Source of the DNA: Candidatus Roizmanbacteria bacterium RIFCSPLOWO2_01_FULL_40_13
GTDB lineage: Bacteria > Patescibacteriota > Microgenomatia > UBA1406 > GWC2-37-13
NCBI GenBank assembly: GCA_001789745.1
Contig: MGAN01000009.1
Coordinates: 1-45,715, forward strand
Direction of reading: 5' to 3'
DNA length: 45,715 nucleotides
A program made the position numbers and the translations under genes. Positions 35,146-43,304 of the stretch are shown one piece after another. Below the pieces are notes generated by a model. It ran no database searches, was not told where the DNA came from, and saw only the letters and a program-made list of their open reading frames with translations. The number at the start of each line of letters is the position of its first letter. The stretch's first letter is position 1.

Positions 35146-35660
35146 ACAATCAACAACCAACCATCAACAATTTGGGATATACTCTGATCGAGATTCTCAT
35201 AGTCTCGTCAATTATCGTTATCTTCAGCGGGATCTTGCTCGCTTCATATAATAATTTTACCCAAATTAAAAATCTGGAACAGGAAGTCAGTTTTCTGGCA
35301 GATACATTATCCTTAGCCAAAAGCAAAACTCAAGCCGCCGATATTGAACTAGCCTGCAGTGGGGTTGAAGAATTTGGCGGTTATACCGTTGAGCTGGACT
35401 CTTCAGGTTATGTCATGAAGCAATGTTGTCGGGACGCAATCAGCAATAATATCGGCAACTGCAGTGCCGGATTGCAAAGTCGTCAATTTGCCTCCAGGAT
35501 AATCAATCTCACCGGGACGGTTACCATAGAATTTTTCCCCGTAAGCGCGGGAGCATCGATGAATACCGTTACGCTTAAAAATGAGATTATTGAAAAATGC
35601 AGCGATATTACAGTACTTTCAAGCGGTATTATTTCTGCAGGCAATCCATATCCATGCTAA
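35142..35660 (+). CDS. Pilin-like protein, GTG start
   Basis: About 172 residues. I choose the GTG at 35142 because it overlaps the previous TGA as GTGA, matching the junction style of the cluster. The leader VNNQQPTINN looks derived from a simple repeat. Cleavage region LGYTLIEILIVSSIIVIFSGILL (Gly at -1). The head resembles GspH/FimT-type minor pilins (LEQEVSFLADTLSLAKSKTQ). Confidence 0.88.
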   Translation: MNNQQPTINNLGYTLIEILIVSSIIVIFSGILLASYNNFTQIKNLEQEVSFLADTLSLAKSKTQAADIELACSGVEEFGGYTVELDSSGYVMKQCCRDAISNNIGNCSAGLQSRQFASRIINLTGTVTIEFFPVSAGASMNTVTLKNEIIEKCSDITVLSSGIISAGNPYPC

Positions 35661-36169
35661 AAAAAAATTTGCAATCATTTTCTCTAATTGAGATGATGAT
35701 CTTTATTGTTATTTTGAGTATATTTTTTATTATGGCCGCCTCGGTGGTCACTTTTACCTTAAGAAATATGAAATTTAACGAAAGTAAAATAAAAGCTACT
35801 CACTATTCCAATCAGTTAGAAGAATGGTTAAGAACCCAAAAAGAAATTGACTGGGGCGGAGAGCTTTGCAACGGGTGTGTCAACCCGTCCAACTTTACCC
35901 AATCGGCTACCGGTCAAGGTAATTCGGGTGACAACTACCAGACTACTTATTGTTTTAACAGTACGCCGATTTCCGGGTGGCAGGATCTTGGTCAATGTGC
36001 GGATTACACTCTCAACTCAATTTTTAAGCGGGAAGTGGTATTTACAAGTCAATTTATTTCCGGCTACGTAAATCAGATTAATGTCTCAATAACTATCTCC
36101 TGGAAAGATCTAGGCGATGATAGAAGCATTTCTACTAATACTGTCTTTACAGTTCTTGAACAGCCATGA
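35654..36169 (+). CDS. PilV-like minor pilin
   Basis: 171 residues from MLKKNLQSFSLIEMM; start overlaps the preceding stop by 7 bases. One N-terminal helix (MMIFIVILSIFFIMAASVVTF) then a longer beta-rich head (QLEEWLRTQKEIDW, VSITISWKDLGDDRSIS), the layout of PilV/GspI-like minor pilins. Ser at -1. Confidence 0.82.
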   Translation: MLKKNLQSFSLIEMMIFIVILSIFFIMAASVVTFTLRNMKFNESKIKATHYSNQLEEWLRTQKEIDWGGELCNGCVNPSNFTQSATGQGNSGDNYQTTYCFNSTPISGWQDLGQCADYTLNSIFKREVVFTSQFISGYVNQINVSITISWKDLGDDRSISTNTVFTVLEQP

Positions 36170-36768
36170 TGATCAGCAAATTAAGCGTTAAAGGATTTAC
36201 TTTTATAGAAACTTTGGTAGTCATTGCTCTTTTTGGCTTAACTTTGCCCCTGGTATTAACCATTCTTTTTACCATTATGAGACAACAGATCAGAATTTTT
36301 TCTCTATCCGAAGTTAAAAGACAGGGTGATAATATAGTAAATTTTTTAGACTCTGCCGTTAGAGAAAATGCCTATCGTATCTACGATTCCTCTGGTGCCG
36401 AAGTCTGTCATGAGGATAATAGCGAGCCTTTTCCTCATCAGGGGACCCCGGCTAGTTTTAGAGATAGATATAACAGCAGTTTTTCCTTAGACTATACTTA
36501 TCCTGACCTTTTGTTCTCCTATCCCGACCCGAATTTTCCCGCTCCGACGCACAGTTTTCCCCAAGGCCCGCTCAATAGTACTAAAATGATCGTAGAGTCT
36601 TTTTTCATCTCTTGTATAAGGTCCTCACAGTATTCTGCTCCCTTGGTGACCGTAAATTTTACCATCTGTTTTAACCACGACGGCTCTTGCACTTCAAGTA
36701 ATCCTGAAGAGATTGTCTCGCTTGATTATCAGACAAATATTAAATTGAGAAGCTTTCCCACCCCTTGA
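36166..36768 (+). CDS. PilW/GspJ-like minor pilin
   Basis: 200 residues. VKGFTFIETLVVIALFGLTLPLVLTILF (Gly at -1, Glu at +5), then SLSEVKRQGDNIVNFLDSAVRENA, as in PilW-type minor pilins. ATGA overlap with the PilV-like gene. Likely part of the tip-initiation complex. Confidence 0.82.
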   Translation: MMISKLSVKGFTFIETLVVIALFGLTLPLVLTILFTIMRQQIRIFSLSEVKRQGDNIVNFLDSAVRENAYRIYDSSGAEVCHEDNSEPFPHQGTPASFRDRYNSSFSLDYTYPDLLFSYPDPNFPAPTHSFPQGPLNSTKMIVESFFISCIRSSQYSAPLVTVNFTICFNHDGSCTSSNPEEIVSLDYQTNIKLRSFPTP

Positions 36769-36799
36769 CTTGAACCGGTTTTTTTTAGATACTGAAAAC

Positions 36800-37828
36800 A
36801 TGTCAGACGATTTGATCTCTCTTAATTTAGATGAGAATATTATCAGGATAGCCGGCGCAAAAAATGACAACGGTAAACTTGATATAGAACTTCTCGTTGC
36901 CCAGTCCGGTGTGCCGTCATTTTTTGAAAGTGAGACAAAAAAAGTATTTGACGAATCCTTATCTTCACTTAAAAAAATTATTTCACTGTACAGGTTAAGT
37001 AAAAAAAGATTCAATATTGTCATCCCGGACGGTTTTACTTATTCCCAGATCGTCCATATGCCACGGCTTAAAGAAAAAGAACTCCTGTCTGCTATCAAAT
37101 ACCAGGCAGATCAGTTTATACCCATGCCTATCGAAGAGACCTCTCTTGATTTAGAGATACTGGAAGATAATAAAAATTCAGAAAATATCCTGGTTTTGCT
37201 GGTAGCAGCTCCGCAGAATCTGGTAGAAAGAGTGCAGAATATAGCAGAACAATCAGGAATTTATCCCGAGTCAATAGAAAACGAATTGAGCGCCACAGGG
37301 AAATTTTTAGAAAATTTCTACAGTCCTCAAATTCAGACCGGAAGTACGATTTTTATCAACATCGGATATTCCTATACCTCATTCTATTATTTTGATCATA
37401 AAAAGAGGTTGATAATTGATAATCATACTTTTCCCGCAGGATTGTCTGTCTTTTTACGCGAAGCACAGGTTGATATAAACGTAGATTCGGAAAAAGCTAA
37501 AAATCTCTTAAAAACCGTAGGATTCGCACCCGGGTCCTCTTTGGACTTGAGTCAATTTTTACAGCCTGCAATAGACGCGCTTTCTTCTGAACTGCAAAAG
37601 TTTATTACCGCCCTAATGGCAAAGCATAAAGCCTCAAGCCCCTCCCATATTTATGTTTATAATCTTGCTACGGATATCAAAGATATTGAAAAACAAATAC
37701 AAAAAACTGTAGCCATACCTACAGGGATATTCAATCCGCTTCCGATCACTAAACGGACTCACGCGGTTGAACCCTATGTTAATAATTTGCCTGCGTTTAT
37801 CAATGTGATTGGCGGTTGTCTAAAATGA
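36800..37828 (+). CDS. pilM: Type IV pilus actin-like assembly protein PilM
   Basis: 342 residues from the ATG at 36800; an upstream TTG would add ten residues without homology. Actin-like fold: ISLNLDENIIRIAGAK opens the first strand pair, then VIPDGFTYSQIVHMPRLKEKELLSAIKYQADQFIPMP, the PilM hallmark, and a second phosphate loop TIFINIGYSYTSFYYF. PilM sits in the cytoplasm and binds the N-terminus of PilN. The usual second-site Gly is replaced by Tyr/Ser, so ATP binding may be weak. Confidence 0.9.
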   Translation: MSDDLISLNLDENIIRIAGAKNDNGKLDIELLVAQSGVPSFFESETKKVFDESLSSLKKIISLYRLSKKRFNIVIPDGFTYSQIVHMPRLKEKELLSAIKYQADQFIPMPIEETSLDLEILEDNKNSENILVLLVAAPQNLVERVQNIAEQSGIYPESIENELSATGKFLENFYSPQIQTGSTIFINIGYSYTSFYYFDHKKRLIIDNHTFPAGLSVFLREAQVDINVDSEKAKNLLKTVGFAPGSSLDLSQFLQPAIDALSSELQKFITALMAKHKASSPSHIYVYNLATDIKDIEKQIQKTVAIPTGIFNPLPITKRTHAVEPYVNNLPAFINVIGGCLK

Positions 37829-38388
37829 GAAGAAAGATTAACCTGATTAAATCGGGTAGAAGATTTGCGGACAAACTGAGCGTTTATATCAAAGCCAGAA
37901 ATACTTTAGTCTTCACCTTTTTATTTTTTTTATTGACAAATTTTTTCATCTATTATTTTCTGTCACAACAAAATAAAAATGTATCCGACCTGTCAAGGAA
38001 AAAGGCGGAATTAGTCCAATTTTTTATCGATAATAAGGAAGCGGAAGCGGAATTTATTTATTTTAGCAATAAGCAAAGACAGTTTACCCGTTTATTAAAA
38101 GATGACGTTAACTTTTATCCTTATTATAATCTATTGAAAGCCAGTCTGGAGAAGTTTTCGTTTTTTGTAAAATTGGACTCCGTTTTTATCGATAAGGATA
38201 AAACAACCAGTTTTGCAATAAGTTTTGATAACTACAACAATCTGATTAATTTTTTGAAATTTGCCGAATCAGAAGATTTTTTAGAAAACTTCGATCAACT
38301 GTCTTTGATTAATTTTAGCACTGCAGACGCAAGAACCTCAAGAAAAGAATATAGATTAAATTTTGAAGGAAGATTTAGGGTCTTATGA
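37825..38388 (+). CDS. pilN: PilN-like pilus alignment protein
   Basis: 187 residues. N-terminus MRRKINLIKSG carries the INL motif that PilM binds, then one membrane helix (about 30-48: LVFTFLFFLLTNFFIYYFL), a coiled-coil segment and an alpha/beta domain. ATGA overlap with pilM and pilO. Identification rests mostly on order and layout. Confidence 0.82.
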   Translation: MRRKINLIKSGRRFADKLSVYIKARNTLVFTFLFFLLTNFFIYYFLSQQNKNVSDLSRKKAELVQFFIDNKEAEAEFIYFSNKQRQFTRLLKDDVNFYPYYNLLKASLEKFSFFVKLDSVFIDKDKTTSFAISFDNYNNLINFLKFAESEDFLENFDQLSLINFSTADARTSRKEYRLNFEGRFRVL

Positions 38389-39071
38389 CAAAACTCAAAT
38401 TAGATTACCAGGAAAAAAAAATATTGTCAGTGAACCTGCCTTACCTGGTTATTTTTTTAATTTTAAATTTAATTTTGCTTGGATTCATACTTTTCAATGT
38501 TAATCAGTTTCTCACAAATGTACAAAAAATCGATTCATTAGACAGTGAAATTGCCGAGTATATAGCGAAGAAAGACATTTTGGATTTTAAAAACCAAATA
38601 ATCGAAGGAGAGGTAGATCTGGATTATGTTAATCAAATTTTTACCCAATTGGTACCTATTAAGGAAGACTACTTTTCGATTCTGTCAGCGCTTGAGAGAT
38701 TATCTGTTGAGACTAATTTTATCATTACATCCTATAATTTTAATGTTGCAGAGTCGACTCCGGAAAAACTGGCATTTGTAATAGAAGGCCAAGGCAGTCC
38801 GAATGATTTTTTGCGATTTTTGGAGGAATATAACTTTTCCGGTGGAAGACTGATTACAATTGATAAAATTGATTTTACCCAGGAGGCCTTTACCGGTGCC
38901 AAAGTCAATATCAAAGTCTATGCGGGCAAAGCTCAAGCGAACAGTAAAACTTTATCCAAGAGTGAAGTTGACACCTTCCTGATTAGAAGAATTTTGGAGA
39001 AAGTCGAACTTAATCTACAAAGTCAGCCGACACAGTTTGAAGACTATTCTACTAAATCAAACCCTTTTTAA
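38385..39071 (+). CDS. pilO: PilO-like pilus alignment protein
   Basis: 228 residues. One N-terminal membrane helix (about 20-38: YLVIFLILNLILLGFILF), a coiled coil (FLTNVQKIDSLDSEIAEYIAKKD) and a ferredoxin-like domain. It pairs with PilN outside the membrane. No PilP or PilQ follows, as expected without an outer membrane. Its last 15 bases overlap the convergent rpsP gene. Confidence 0.8.
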   Translation: MTKLKLDYQEKKILSVNLPYLVIFLILNLILLGFILFNVNQFLTNVQKIDSLDSEIAEYIAKKDILDFKNQIIEGEVDLDYVNQIFTQLVPIKEDYFSILSALERLSVETNFIITSYNFNVAESTPEKLAFVIEGQGSPNDFLRFLEEYNFSGGRLITIDKIDFTQEAFTGAKVNIKVYAGKAQANSKTLSKSEVDTFLIRRILEKVELNLQSQPTQFEDYSTKSNPF

Positions 39072-39299
39072 CAAATTTTTTAATTTATTTATTCCTTCCG
39101 ACAGCACTGCGCCTTTGTTCAACCAGTCCTGAAATTTTTTTTTGTCCAGTTGCAAAACCGGCGGGTTTGGCATAGGGTTATAATAACCGATTTGATCTAT
39201 ATAGCGACCCCCCCTTTTTTTTCTTTGGTCAATTACTATAATTCGATAGCTGGGATACTTCTTTTTCCCTACCCTCATTAATCTGATGGCAGCTGGCAT
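39057..39299 (-). CDS. rpsP: 30S ribosomal protein S16
   Basis: 80 residues, full length. AAIRLMRVGKKKYPSYRIIVID, RGGRYIDQIGYYNP and the C-terminal LNKGAVLSEGINKLKNLL match the family. Its usual partners rimM and trmD are not adjacent. The gene's 3' end lies inside pilO on the opposite strand. Confidence 0.97.
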   Translation of the reverse strand: MPAAIRLMRVGKKKYPSYRIIVIDQRKKRGGRYIDQIGYYNPMPNPPVLQLDKKKFQDWLNKGAVLSEGINKLKNLLKRV

Positions 39300-39319
39300 A
39301 ATTTAAAATTTCTAATTAT

Positions 39320-39377
39320 CTAATTGATCCAATCAAATTCCAACATCCTGAGACCCCATATATTTTAGATCAATTAG
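39320..39377. repeat. 10-bp inverted repeat between rnc and rpsP
   Basis: CTAATTGATC (39320-39329) and GATCAATTAG (39368-39377) surround 38 bases. The position just upstream of rpsP on its strand could fit a regulatory hairpin or a small mobile repeat. Confidence 0.5.
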
Positions 39378-39390
39378 GTTAATTCATTTA

Positions 39391-40080
39391 TTATATCATC
39401 TTTTCCAAAGTTTTTCTGGCCGCTGCTTCTTCAGCTTCTTTTTTAGATTTTCCCTCGCCGATTCCGTACTTTTGGTTTTTAATCGAAACCTCAACTTTAA
39501 AGATTCGCCGGTGTTCGGGTCCTTTTTCCTCCAACAGAGTATATTTGGGCGTGAGTTTAAATTTTGCCTGGGTGTATTCTTGTAGCCGGCTTTTGGGCGA
39601 AAGATAGAGATTATTTTTAATAATCGTATCGAGCTTACTCCGGAATAAATACTTTAGAACAAAGTCGTATGCCTTTTCAAAATTTATATCGATAAAAATT
39701 GCGGCAATCAATGCCTCAAAACAGTCTGCCAAGATATTGACATTTTTTCTACCCAATTCCCTATCCTGTCCTCTGGAAAGATAAAGATATTCTCCAAGAT
39801 CCAGATTTAACGCCGCCTCTGCCAGGCTCTCCGTTCTTACGATCGAGGCTTTTATTTCTGTATAGTCGCCTTCTGTTAGTTCGGGATATTTTTTATATAA
39901 GTAAAGTGAAGTGATCAGAGAAAGTACGCTGTCGCCTAAAAATTCCAGCTTTTCATTTGAGGGCAGATAAAAATTTCTGTGTTCGTTGAGATACGATCGA
40001 TGCACAAATACATTTTCCAGTAACTGCCTGTTTTTGAAGAGCAGATTAATTTTTTGCTCAAAAACTCTAAGATTTCTCAT
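39391..40080 (-). CDS. rnc: Ribonuclease III
   Basis: 229 residues. Signature NEKLEFLGDSVL (42-53) with catalytic Glu and Asp, ADCFEALIAAIFID (second metal-binding Asp/Glu), and a C-terminal double-stranded-RNA-binding domain (about 155-229: SRLQEYTQAKF ... GIGEGKSKKEAEEAAARKTL). Processes rRNA precursors and would be the candidate enzyme for trimming the enlarged helix of the 16S. Its start overlaps nusB by 14 bases. Confidence 0.97.
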   Translation of the reverse strand: MRNLRVFEQKINLLFKNRQLLENVFVHRSYLNEHRNFYLPSNEKLEFLGDSVLSLITSLYLYKKYPELTEGDYTEIKASIVRTESLAEAALNLDLGEYLYLSRGQDRELGRKNVNILADCFEALIAAIFIDINFEKAYDFVLKYLFRSKLDTIIKNNLYLSPKSRLQEYTQAKFKLTPKYTLLEEKGPEHRRIFKVEVSIKNQKYGIGEGKSKKEAEEAAARKTLEKMI

Positions 40081-40429
40081 GTCCTACGATTTTACCTAAA
40101 ATTGCGTTAACAAAAGCATAAGATTTTTCACCGGATAGCTCTTTCGCCAATAATACAGCCTCGTCGATCACTACTTTTTTTGGGGTTTCATTCAGGTAGA
40201 TTAGATCATAGATGCTCATTCTTAATATGGCAAGGTCAACTCTGGCTATTTTATCCAAAGGATAACGTGAGGCATACCTTTCAATGGCCCGGTCTATTTT
40301 ATCAAGTTTGGCAAGAATTTTTTCAGTTTCTAATTCTTTGGGATACGGTAAATCAACAGTTTTGTTATTGAAGGATAAAGCATACAGATTTTGTATAATC
40401 CTGATCCTTTTAAGATGCCGCGGGTCCAT
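40067..40429 (-). CDS. nusB: Transcription antitermination protein NusB
   Basis: 120 residues, slightly short. RIIQNLYALSF, then a helical body ending in LDKIARVDLAILRMSIYDLIY, TPKKVVIDEAVLLAKELSGEKSYAFVNAILGKI, which is the family signature. Acts with NusE in rRNA transcription and fits with rnc in one operon. Confidence 0.94.
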   Translation of the reverse strand: MDPRHLKRIRIIQNLYALSFNNKTVDLPYPKELETEKILAKLDKIDRAIERYASRYPLDKIARVDLAILRMSIYDLIYLNETPKKVVIDEAVLLAKELSGEKSYAFVNAILGKIVGHEKS

Positions 40430-40441
40430 ATCTACACTTTT

Positions 40442-40540
40442 GTCATTCAGAGCGCAGCGAGGAATCTCCTTATAACCATTTGACTGATTTTAATGGGATC
40501 CTTCGGCTCTCCCGCCTTTGGCGGGATCGCTCAGGATGAT
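40442..40540. repeat. GTCAT palindromic element, copy 3
   Basis: GTCATTCAGAGCG ... CGCTCAGGATGAT with an inner GC-rich hairpin CCCGCC/GGCGGG. It lies between rpmF and nusB. Confidence 0.65.
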
Positions 40541-40564
40541 AAGCAAATTTATGTATAATAATTG

Positions 40565-40714
40565 TCATTTTCCGCAATGTTTACAAACCCGATGTGGCAG
40601 CTTCTTTTTATGGCAGTTTTGACAAACAACTAAGTTAGGAAATGATTTAGCTCTTGAGTTTAGCCTTTTACCTTTTCGCTGGGTTGAATGTTTTCGTTTT
40701 GGTAAGGGAGCCAT
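40565..40714 (-). CDS. rpmF: 50S ribosomal protein L32
   Basis: 49 residues, below the size of many gene finders. MAPLPKRKHSTQRKGKR is the typical L32 opening, then NLVVCQNCHKKKLPHRVCKHCGK with the four zinc-binding cysteines in two CxxC pairs. It lies upstream of nusB and rnc on the same strand. Confidence 0.96.
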   Translation of the reverse strand: MAPLPKRKHSTQRKGKRLNSRAKSFPNLVVCQNCHKKKLPHRVCKHCGK

Positions 40715-40754
40715 ATTAAAAATTACTAAGTTCTAATTACTAATTTCTAATTGA

Positions 40755-40829
40755 TATATACCCGTCTTAGTTGATTTTGCAAATTTTCAACTAAAAATAT
40801 CTTATTAAATCAACTTAGAGGGGTATATA
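40755..40829. repeat. Long imperfect inverted repeat between rpmF and the holA-like gene
   Basis: Two 23-base arms (40755-40777 and 40807-40829) with two mismatches, TATATACCC.TCT.AGTTGATTT, separated by 29 bases. It falls in the divergent promoter region of two genes. Confidence 0.75.
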
Positions 40830-40833
40830 CTGA

Positions 40834-40861
40834 TTGCAATCTCAATCAATAGAAGTATAAT
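40834..40861 (+). promoter_or_regulatory. Promoter of the holA-like gene
   Basis: TTGCAA (40834-40839), 16-base spacer, TATAAT (40856-40861), with a leader of about 22 bases before the ATG at 40890. It starts directly after the 23-bp inverted repeat. Confidence 0.5.
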
Positions 40862-40889
40862 ATCAAAACAGATCTCTAAAAACAATAAT

Positions 40890-41573
40890 ATGTTAACGAT
40901 TATATGCGGAGAAGATACAGTCGGCTCAAGAAATTATTACAATCAGCTAAAGAAAGAATATTTAATACAAGGTATTGAGATAAGGGAAATTAACTATCAG
41001 GATGTCGTAAAGCTTAGTCAGTGGCTGGCTGAGTCCCGATCTCTCTTCGGCGATAAAAGAATTTTCTTTACCAGTCGCCTGAATAAGCAATTCAGAAAAG
41101 ATAATAAACTATTTTTACAGGAACTGCAGAAACTGGCCAAACTAAAAGATGTTCTGGTAATCGATTGGGAAGAAATATCTGCATGGGAGCTGAAACTTAA
41201 AAAACTGGGTCAGATAAAAGAATTCAAGGCCGATAGAACTATCTTTAAACTGCTCGGTCTAGCCTTGCCGGGCAAACGTCAAGTTTTTATTAATTATTTA
41301 AATTACCTGGATAAGACTTTGAGTGAAAACTTTATTTTTATCATGTTGGTCAGACACGCGCGAAATTTAATTCTAATTAGCCAGGGTATAACGCCCGCCA
41401 AAGTTCAAACCTGGCAAAAATATAAACTTGAGGCACAGGCATCTGCCTGGAAAAAAGAGAACTTAATAAATTTTTATCAGGCTTTGTTTAAAATTGAAAT
41501 AGGGATGAAAACGAGCACAAACCCTTATACGGTTAAAGAATCACTAGAAATATTGGCTTGTCATTTTCTTTAA
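40890..41573 (+). CDS. holA: DNA polymerase III delta subunit-like protein
   Basis: 227 residues, shorter than typical delta (about 330). MLTIICGEDTVGSRNYYNQLKKEY opens like the HolA N-terminus (FYGEE), FGDKRIFF and KLKDVLVIDWEE follow; the C-terminal helices have FIFIMLVRHARNLILIS (delta LLR..R.LL) and FYQALFKIEIGMKTSTNPYTVKESLEIL (D..iKtG). It would open the sliding clamp. The homology is moderate, but the end-domain pattern is clear. Confidence 0.8.
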   Translation: MLTIICGEDTVGSRNYYNQLKKEYLIQGIEIREINYQDVVKLSQWLAESRSLFGDKRIFFTSRLNKQFRKDNKLFLQELQKLAKLKDVLVIDWEEISAWELKLKKLGQIKEFKADRTIFKLLGLALPGKRQVFINYLNYLDKTLSENFIFIMLVRHARNLILISQGITPAKVQTWQKYKLEAQASAWKKENLINFYQALFKIEIGMKTSTNPYTVKESLEILACHFL

Positions 41574-41590
41574 ATTGATATAATAGACTT

Positions 41591-41731
41591 ATTGCGTAAT
41601 AAGAAATTTTAATCATTCCTTACGTCATTCTGGTAAGCCCCGCCTGTGGCGGGGCGCATCCAGAATAGTTGTTAATCAATTTGTAGATTCTGGACAAGCC
41701 AGAATGACAAATTGATTCCTAATTACGCAAT
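41591..41731. repeat. GTCAT palindromic element, copy 4, inside an outer inverted repeat
   Basis: Outer arms ATTGCGTAAT (41591-41600) and ATTACGCAAT (41722-41731) enclose inner arms GTCATTCTGG (41624-41633) and CCAGAATGAC (41699-41708). A GC-rich hairpin GCCCCGCC-TGT-GGCGGGGC (41637-41655) lies within. Confidence 0.8.
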
Positions 41732-41873
41732 GACTCTTTTATACTTAAAACTGTGACCGGGACATAACGTCATTTTGGGCTTGACGGGAAGTTGCATACG
41801 GCGGCGATGGAGACGGATTCCTCGATCCGCTGAGTTCGCTCTCGGATTGACCATTAAATAAATATGTCCTATA

Positions 41874-41879
41874 GATAAT
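41874..41879 (+). promoter_or_regulatory. -10 element of the phosphomannomutase gene
   Basis: GATAAT, with 6 bases to the ATG at 41886. An overlapping TATAGA (41870-41875) lies 17 bases after TTGACC (41847-41852), so two choices exist; both give a leader of 0-4 bases. Confidence 0.45.
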
Positions 41880-41885
41880 AGAACT

Positions 41886-43301
41886 ATGATTAGAATTCCT
41901 GACCATATTTTTAGGGGCTACGATCTGCGGGGATTAGTCGGGAGCGAACTAAATGATAATACTGTAATGCTGCTGGCAAAAGGTTATGCTACCTGGCTAA
42001 TCCAGAGAAAGATCTACGATTGCGTAATCGGATATGACTGCAGAATATCCAGTCCCAAATTCCGTGATATCTTTGTCAAAGAAATGACTGATGCGGGAAT
42101 TACGGTCTATGATATCGGAATGACTCTTACCCAAATATGTTACTTCGCATGCTATTACTTCAGGACAAGAGGTATGGTTATGATTACGGCATCTCACAAT
42201 CCCAAGGAGTATAACGGCTTTAAATTTGGTACAGGATATTCAGAAACGATGTTGACCGAAGATATTCACGTATTTCGAGATCTGGTCAAGTCAGAAAATT
42301 TTTTAACAAGATCAGTAAAAGGAAAATGCATAAAAAAGGACATAAAGCAAGATTATATCGACGATCTGATGCGAAGGATTGATCCGATAAGGAAATTTAA
42401 GGTCGTGGTTGATTCCTGCAACGGATCAGCAGGTATTTATCTTCCGGATATTTTAAGGCAGGTTGATTGCGAAGTAATCGAACAGAATACAAAGCCTGAC
42501 GGTAATTTCCCGTCAGGTACTCCTGATCCGACCGAAAGCGAAGTACAAGAAAGATTAGCCCGGAGAGTAGTTAAGGAAAAAGCCGACCTTGGCTTTTCCT
42601 ATGATACTGACGGTGATAGGATAGGTGTTGTTGATGAGGATGGTAGTTTAATCTGGAATGATACCCTGGTTGCGCTATACTCAAAAGATATCTTAAATTC
42701 CTTACCCGGTTCAAAGATTGTTTACAACACCCTTTGTTCCAAGCAAGTTGACGATGTTATTAGGGCAAGCGGAGGCATACCGGTGATGTGGATGACCGGT
42801 CATTCCTTTATCAAAGCCAAAGTCCGCGAAGAAAGAGCGCCTTTTGGGGGAGAGCTGTCCGGGCATATTTACTTTGTCGACAATTTCTACGGTCACGATG
42901 ACGGAGCCATTGCCACACTTCGACTTCTGGCTTATCTGACCAAGGTTAAAAGGTCGCTGAAACAGGAAGTAGCGCTTCTCCCTCACTATATCTCAAGTCC
43001 CGAAATTAAAGTCGGATGCCCGGATAAAGTAAAATTCGAGTTTGTCAGGGAAAAAATCGGTGGCGAAATCAAAAAGCTTTATCCTAATGTAAAATATGTG
43101 GAGATCGACGGAGTAAGAATGGACACTGACGAAGAAATGCTGATAGTCAGAGCGTCTCAGAACGGACCTTATCTTACCGTAAAATTCGAGGCTAAAACGC
43201 AAATAGCTTATAATCGTCTGAAACAACAAGTGTCAGATATCCTGCATAAATTCAAGGAAATTGACTTTAAAAGTGGAGTAAATACTTCATCTCTTACTTA
43301 A
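41886..43301 (+). CDS. Phosphomannomutase/phosphoglucomutase
   Basis: 471 residues, alpha-D-phosphohexomutase family. All four site loops are visible: FRGYDLRG (9-16), phosphoserine loop TASHNP (101-106, Ser103), metal loop DTDGDR (240-245), sugar loop GELSGH (322-327), and a C-terminal phosphate site RASQNGPYLTVKFEA. It interconverts the 1- and 6-phosphates of mannose or glucose, supplying GalU and GDP-mannose routes. The AlgC-like length supports dual PMM/PGM use. Confidence 0.95.
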   Translation: MIRIPDHIFRGYDLRGLVGSELNDNTVMLLAKGYATWLIQRKIYDCVIGYDCRISSPKFRDIFVKEMTDAGITVYDIGMTLTQICYFACYYFRTRGMVMITASHNPKEYNGFKFGTGYSETMLTEDIHVFRDLVKSENFLTRSVKGKCIKKDIKQDYIDDLMRRIDPIRKFKVVVDSCNGSAGIYLPDILRQVDCEVIEQNTKPDGNFPSGTPDPTESEVQERLARRVVKEKADLGFSYDTDGDRIGVVDEDGSLIWNDTLVALYSKDILNSLPGSKIVYNTLCSKQVDDVIRASGGIPVMWMTGHSFIKAKVREERAPFGGELSGHIYFVDNFYGHDDGAIATLRLLAYLTKVKRSLKQEVALLPHYISSPEIKVGCPDKVKFEFVREKIGGEIKKLYPNVKYVEIDGVRMDTDEEMLIVRASQNGPYLTVKFEAKTQIAYNRLKQQVSDILHKFKEIDFKSGVNTSSLT

Positions 43302-43304
43302 AAT

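Larger units (their letters stand above)
41574..41885. other. 312-base intergenic region made of palindromic repeats
   Basis: No open frame. It contains the nested repeat at 41591-41731 and a second GTCAT-like stretch (about 41769-41852) with GGATTCCTCGATCC. A -10-like GATAAT precedes the phosphomannomutase ATG by 6 bases. Confidence 0.7.

Noticed and set aside
41637-41655. GC-rich hairpin after the holA-like gene as a rho-independent terminator
   Set aside because: No T-run follows; it is part of the palindromic repeat element.
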